DNA from: CALMKX01 sp044869955
Lineage (GTDB): Bacteria > Acidobacteriota > Thermoanaerobaculia > Multivoradales > SZUA-115
Reading direction: 5' to 3'
Assembly (NCBI GenBank): GCA_044869955.1
Contig: JBIOYC010000181.1
Coordinates: 1-7,427, forward strand
DNA length: 7,427 nucleotides
Part shown: piece by piece, positions 6,290 to 7,427 of the stretch
How the letters are laid out: every line of letters starts with the position of its first letter
How positions within the stretch are numbered: position 1 is the first letter of the stretch
Program-made: the position numbers and the translations under genes
Notes under the pieces: model-generated
What the model saw: only the letters and a program-made list of their open reading frames with translations
Databases searched by the model: none
What the model was told of the DNA's origin: nothing

Positions 6290-6324
6290 ATCATAGTTAC
6301 ATACGCATTGGTGCCGCAAGTCGT

Positions 6325-7427
6325 CTAGAACGTGACGACCGCGGTGTGACGGAACCTCGCCCGCCCGCGCAGCACGGCGGAGCGCAACAGCTCGACGGCC
6401 AGGGCCGCAAAGGCGCCGGGCAGGAGGATTCCGGAAAGGAAGGTGTAGCGGTCCTGGGGGACCTCGACCACCGTCACCAGGACCTGCGAGGCGAGAAAGA
6501 AGGCCACGGCCACCACCAAGAGCTGGGTAGCCGGGGAAACGCGGGCCGGGCGCGGCCCGGGGGCCGGTGGCCCAGGAGACGGCGACCCCGGAGCCTGCGA
6601 CCCCGGCGACTCTCCGTCGGCCGCCGAGGCCTGCTTCCGGCCCCGCCACACCAGCCGCGTGAGCAGCCACAGGCCGAACGCGACGGTCAGCGCGATCGCG
6701 GAACGGCGCGTGACCAGGTCGTGGGCCAGCAGGTCCCAGGTGTAGCGGCAGCCCTCCGCGAGCCAGCGCCGGTAGAGGTCCGGCCGCGCCCGGATCACCG
6801 CCACCGAGAAGCGCGTGTAGTAGCGGTTGGTCTCCACCCAGCGCGCCGGGGCCTCGAGGGCCGCTGTTCCCGGGCCGCTGTCCCCGGCCTGTCGCGCCGC
6901 GCGCTGCTGCGCCTCGGCCGCTTGCTTCAGCGCCTTGGGGGCCACCTTGTGGGCGTTGGTGTTGTACTCGTAGACCCAGCGGCGGTAGTCGTAGTCGGGC
7001 GCCAGGGGTGCCAGCCCCTGCCGCTCGCGCTCCTTGATCAGGGCCCTGGCAAACGGCCGGTGCTCCTCGGGCAGGCGCGGGACGATCTCGGGCGACACCA
7101 TCGAGGCGGTGATGCCGATGATGTTGGCGCCGCCGAAGGAGACCAGGCCGAAGTGGCCCACCAGCGCCCAGCGCAGGCTGCACCAGAGGAGGAACGGGGC
7201 GAACGCCAGCAGGCAGAGGCCGGCGCCCAGCCGCAGGGCTGCTCTCCCGCCTCCTCCTTGCGGTCCTGGGCCAAGTCCTCGGCGCAGCAGCGGGAGGGCG
7301 AGCCCCAGGAGCGGCACCAGCACCACCAGGAACAGGCAGGCCGGCCGCACCTGATAGGTGTAGAAGAGCGCCAGGCCGAGCCCCGCCCAGGCGAGCTTGC
7401 TCGCCGGCCGTGCCACCACCAGGAGCA
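6325..7427 (-). CDS. Multi-pass membrane protein, C-terminal part, resembling GT-C (ArnT/PMT-like) glycosyltransferases
   Basis: The frame is open to the right edge, so the N-terminus lies outside; about 366 C-terminal residues are visible. Counting from the GTG codon at 7419, hydrophobic segments lie at about 9-23, 27-45, 61-82, 240-258, 297-318 and 326-345. YQVRPACLFLVVLVPLL (22-38) and VEVPQDRYTFLSGILLP (318-334) resemble the RP-containing and late E-P-x-R-Y type segments of polyprenyl-phosphate-sugar transferases of the GT-C fold. Between membrane segments there is a long soluble loop (about 83-239) and a Pro/Gly/Ser-rich linker (about 268-293). The catalytic N-terminal loop that would carry the acidic residues is not in the window, so the enzyme class is an inference; a transporter or polymer ligase remains possible. 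It ends at TAG (6327-6325), with a hairpin downstream. Confidence 0.7.
   Translation of the reverse strand, partial: LLVVARPASKLAWAGLGLALFYTYQVRPACLFLVVLVPLLGLALPLLRRGLGPGPQGGGGRAALRLGAGLCLLAFAPFLLWCSLRWALVGHFGLVSFGGANIIGITASMVSPEIVPRLPEEHRPFARALIKERERQGLAPLAPDYDYRRWVYEYNTNAHKVAPKALKQAAEAQQRAARQAGDSGPGTAALEAPARWVETNRYYTRFSVAVIRARPDLYRRWLAEGCRYTWDLLAHDLVTRRSAIALTVAFGLWLLTRLVWRGRKQASAADGESPGSQAPGSPSPGPPAPGPRPARVSPATQLLVVAVAFFLASQVLVTVVEVPQDRYTFLSGILLPGAFAALAVELLRSAVLRGRARFRHTAVVTF
6541..6622 (-). repeat. Low-complexity Pro/Gly/Ser linker coding region with a short tandem repeat
   Basis: GCGACCCCGG occurs at 6582-6591 and again at 6597-6606 with a 15-base period, encoding repeats of the SPGSQ/APGSP kind. 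The stretch encodes residues of about 268-293 of the membrane protein, counted from the codon at 7419. Such linkers vary in length between relatives through slippage. Confidence 0.5.

Larger units (their letters stand above)
5848..6324. other. 477-base stretch without a confident gene
   Basis: This gap lies between the start of the AraC-type regulator and the end of the membrane protein gene. Its left part (5848-5895) can hold the regulator's promoter. Its middle (about 5933-6100) is open on the plus strand with a GC-rich third position and encodes a Cys-containing sequence, but lacks a good start. Its right part (6089-6289) is full of GC-rich inverted repeats. I see no tRNA, no known small RNA and no mobile-element ends. 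Confidence 0.5.

Noticed and set aside
6541..6570. GC-rich inverted repeats such as CCGGGC-GCG-GCCCGG
   Set aside because: They lie inside the coding sequence of a Pro/Gly/Arg-rich linker and are explained by its codons.
6086..7183. 365-residue minus-strand frame overlapping the membrane protein
   Set aside because: It is shifted relative to the membrane protein, Gly/Arg/Pro-rich, and lacks the membrane segments seen in the accepted frame.

Overview
The window is a piece of a GC-rich bacterial chromosome (about two-thirds G+C by eye) with ordinary housekeeping and accessory genes. I see no phage, insertion sequence, CRISPR array or RNA gene. The protein styles fit an Acidobacteriota-like soil or sediment bacterium: a secreted M1 metallopeptidase relative with a GQSWP motif in place of GAMEN, and a NUDT19-like Nudix domain fused to a LACTB2-like metallo-beta-lactamase fold. 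This placement is an inference from style, and Myxococcota or Gemmatimonadota are not excluded.

Layout, left to right. (1) Minus strand: a two-gene translationally coupled pair. The Nudix-MBL fusion (1785-142) overlaps by 4 bases, as ATGA, the start of a family I inorganic pyrophosphatase that runs off the left edge. (2) A 145-base divergent intergenic region holds an operator-like dyad and a second copy of its half site just before the ribosome binding site of the next gene. (3) Plus strand: a secreted 830-residue M1-family metallopeptidase relative (1931-4423). (4) Converging on it, after a 30-base gap, is a minus-strand pair: an AraC-type regulator with a DUF6597-like N-terminus (5847-4984), followed after 23 bases by a small VOC-fold (glyoxalase/bleomycin-resistance superfamily) lipoprotein (4960-4454). 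The VOC gene carries two Shine-Dalgarno/start pairs, one for the lipoprotein and one for a leaderless cytosolic form. (5) About 480 bases (5848-6324) hold no confident gene: a possible promoter for the regulator, a GC3-rich open stretch encoding a Cys-containing tail, and a run of strong GC hairpins. (6) Minus strand: the C-terminal part of a multi-pass membrane protein resembling GT-C glycosyltransferases of the ArnT/PMT type, entering from the right edge and ending at 6325.

How the genes may work together. The Nudix/MBL/pyrophosphatase pair suggests nucleotide-pyrophosphate or CoA-ester hydrolysis coupled to pyrophosphate removal. The AraC-VOC pair looks like a small self-contained regulated unit. 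The peptidase relative and the membrane protein appear to stand alone. I see no defence or mobile system. The most unusual items are the fused Nudix-MBL protein coupled to ppa, the M1 protein without its aminopeptidase motif, and the dual-start VOC lipoprotein.
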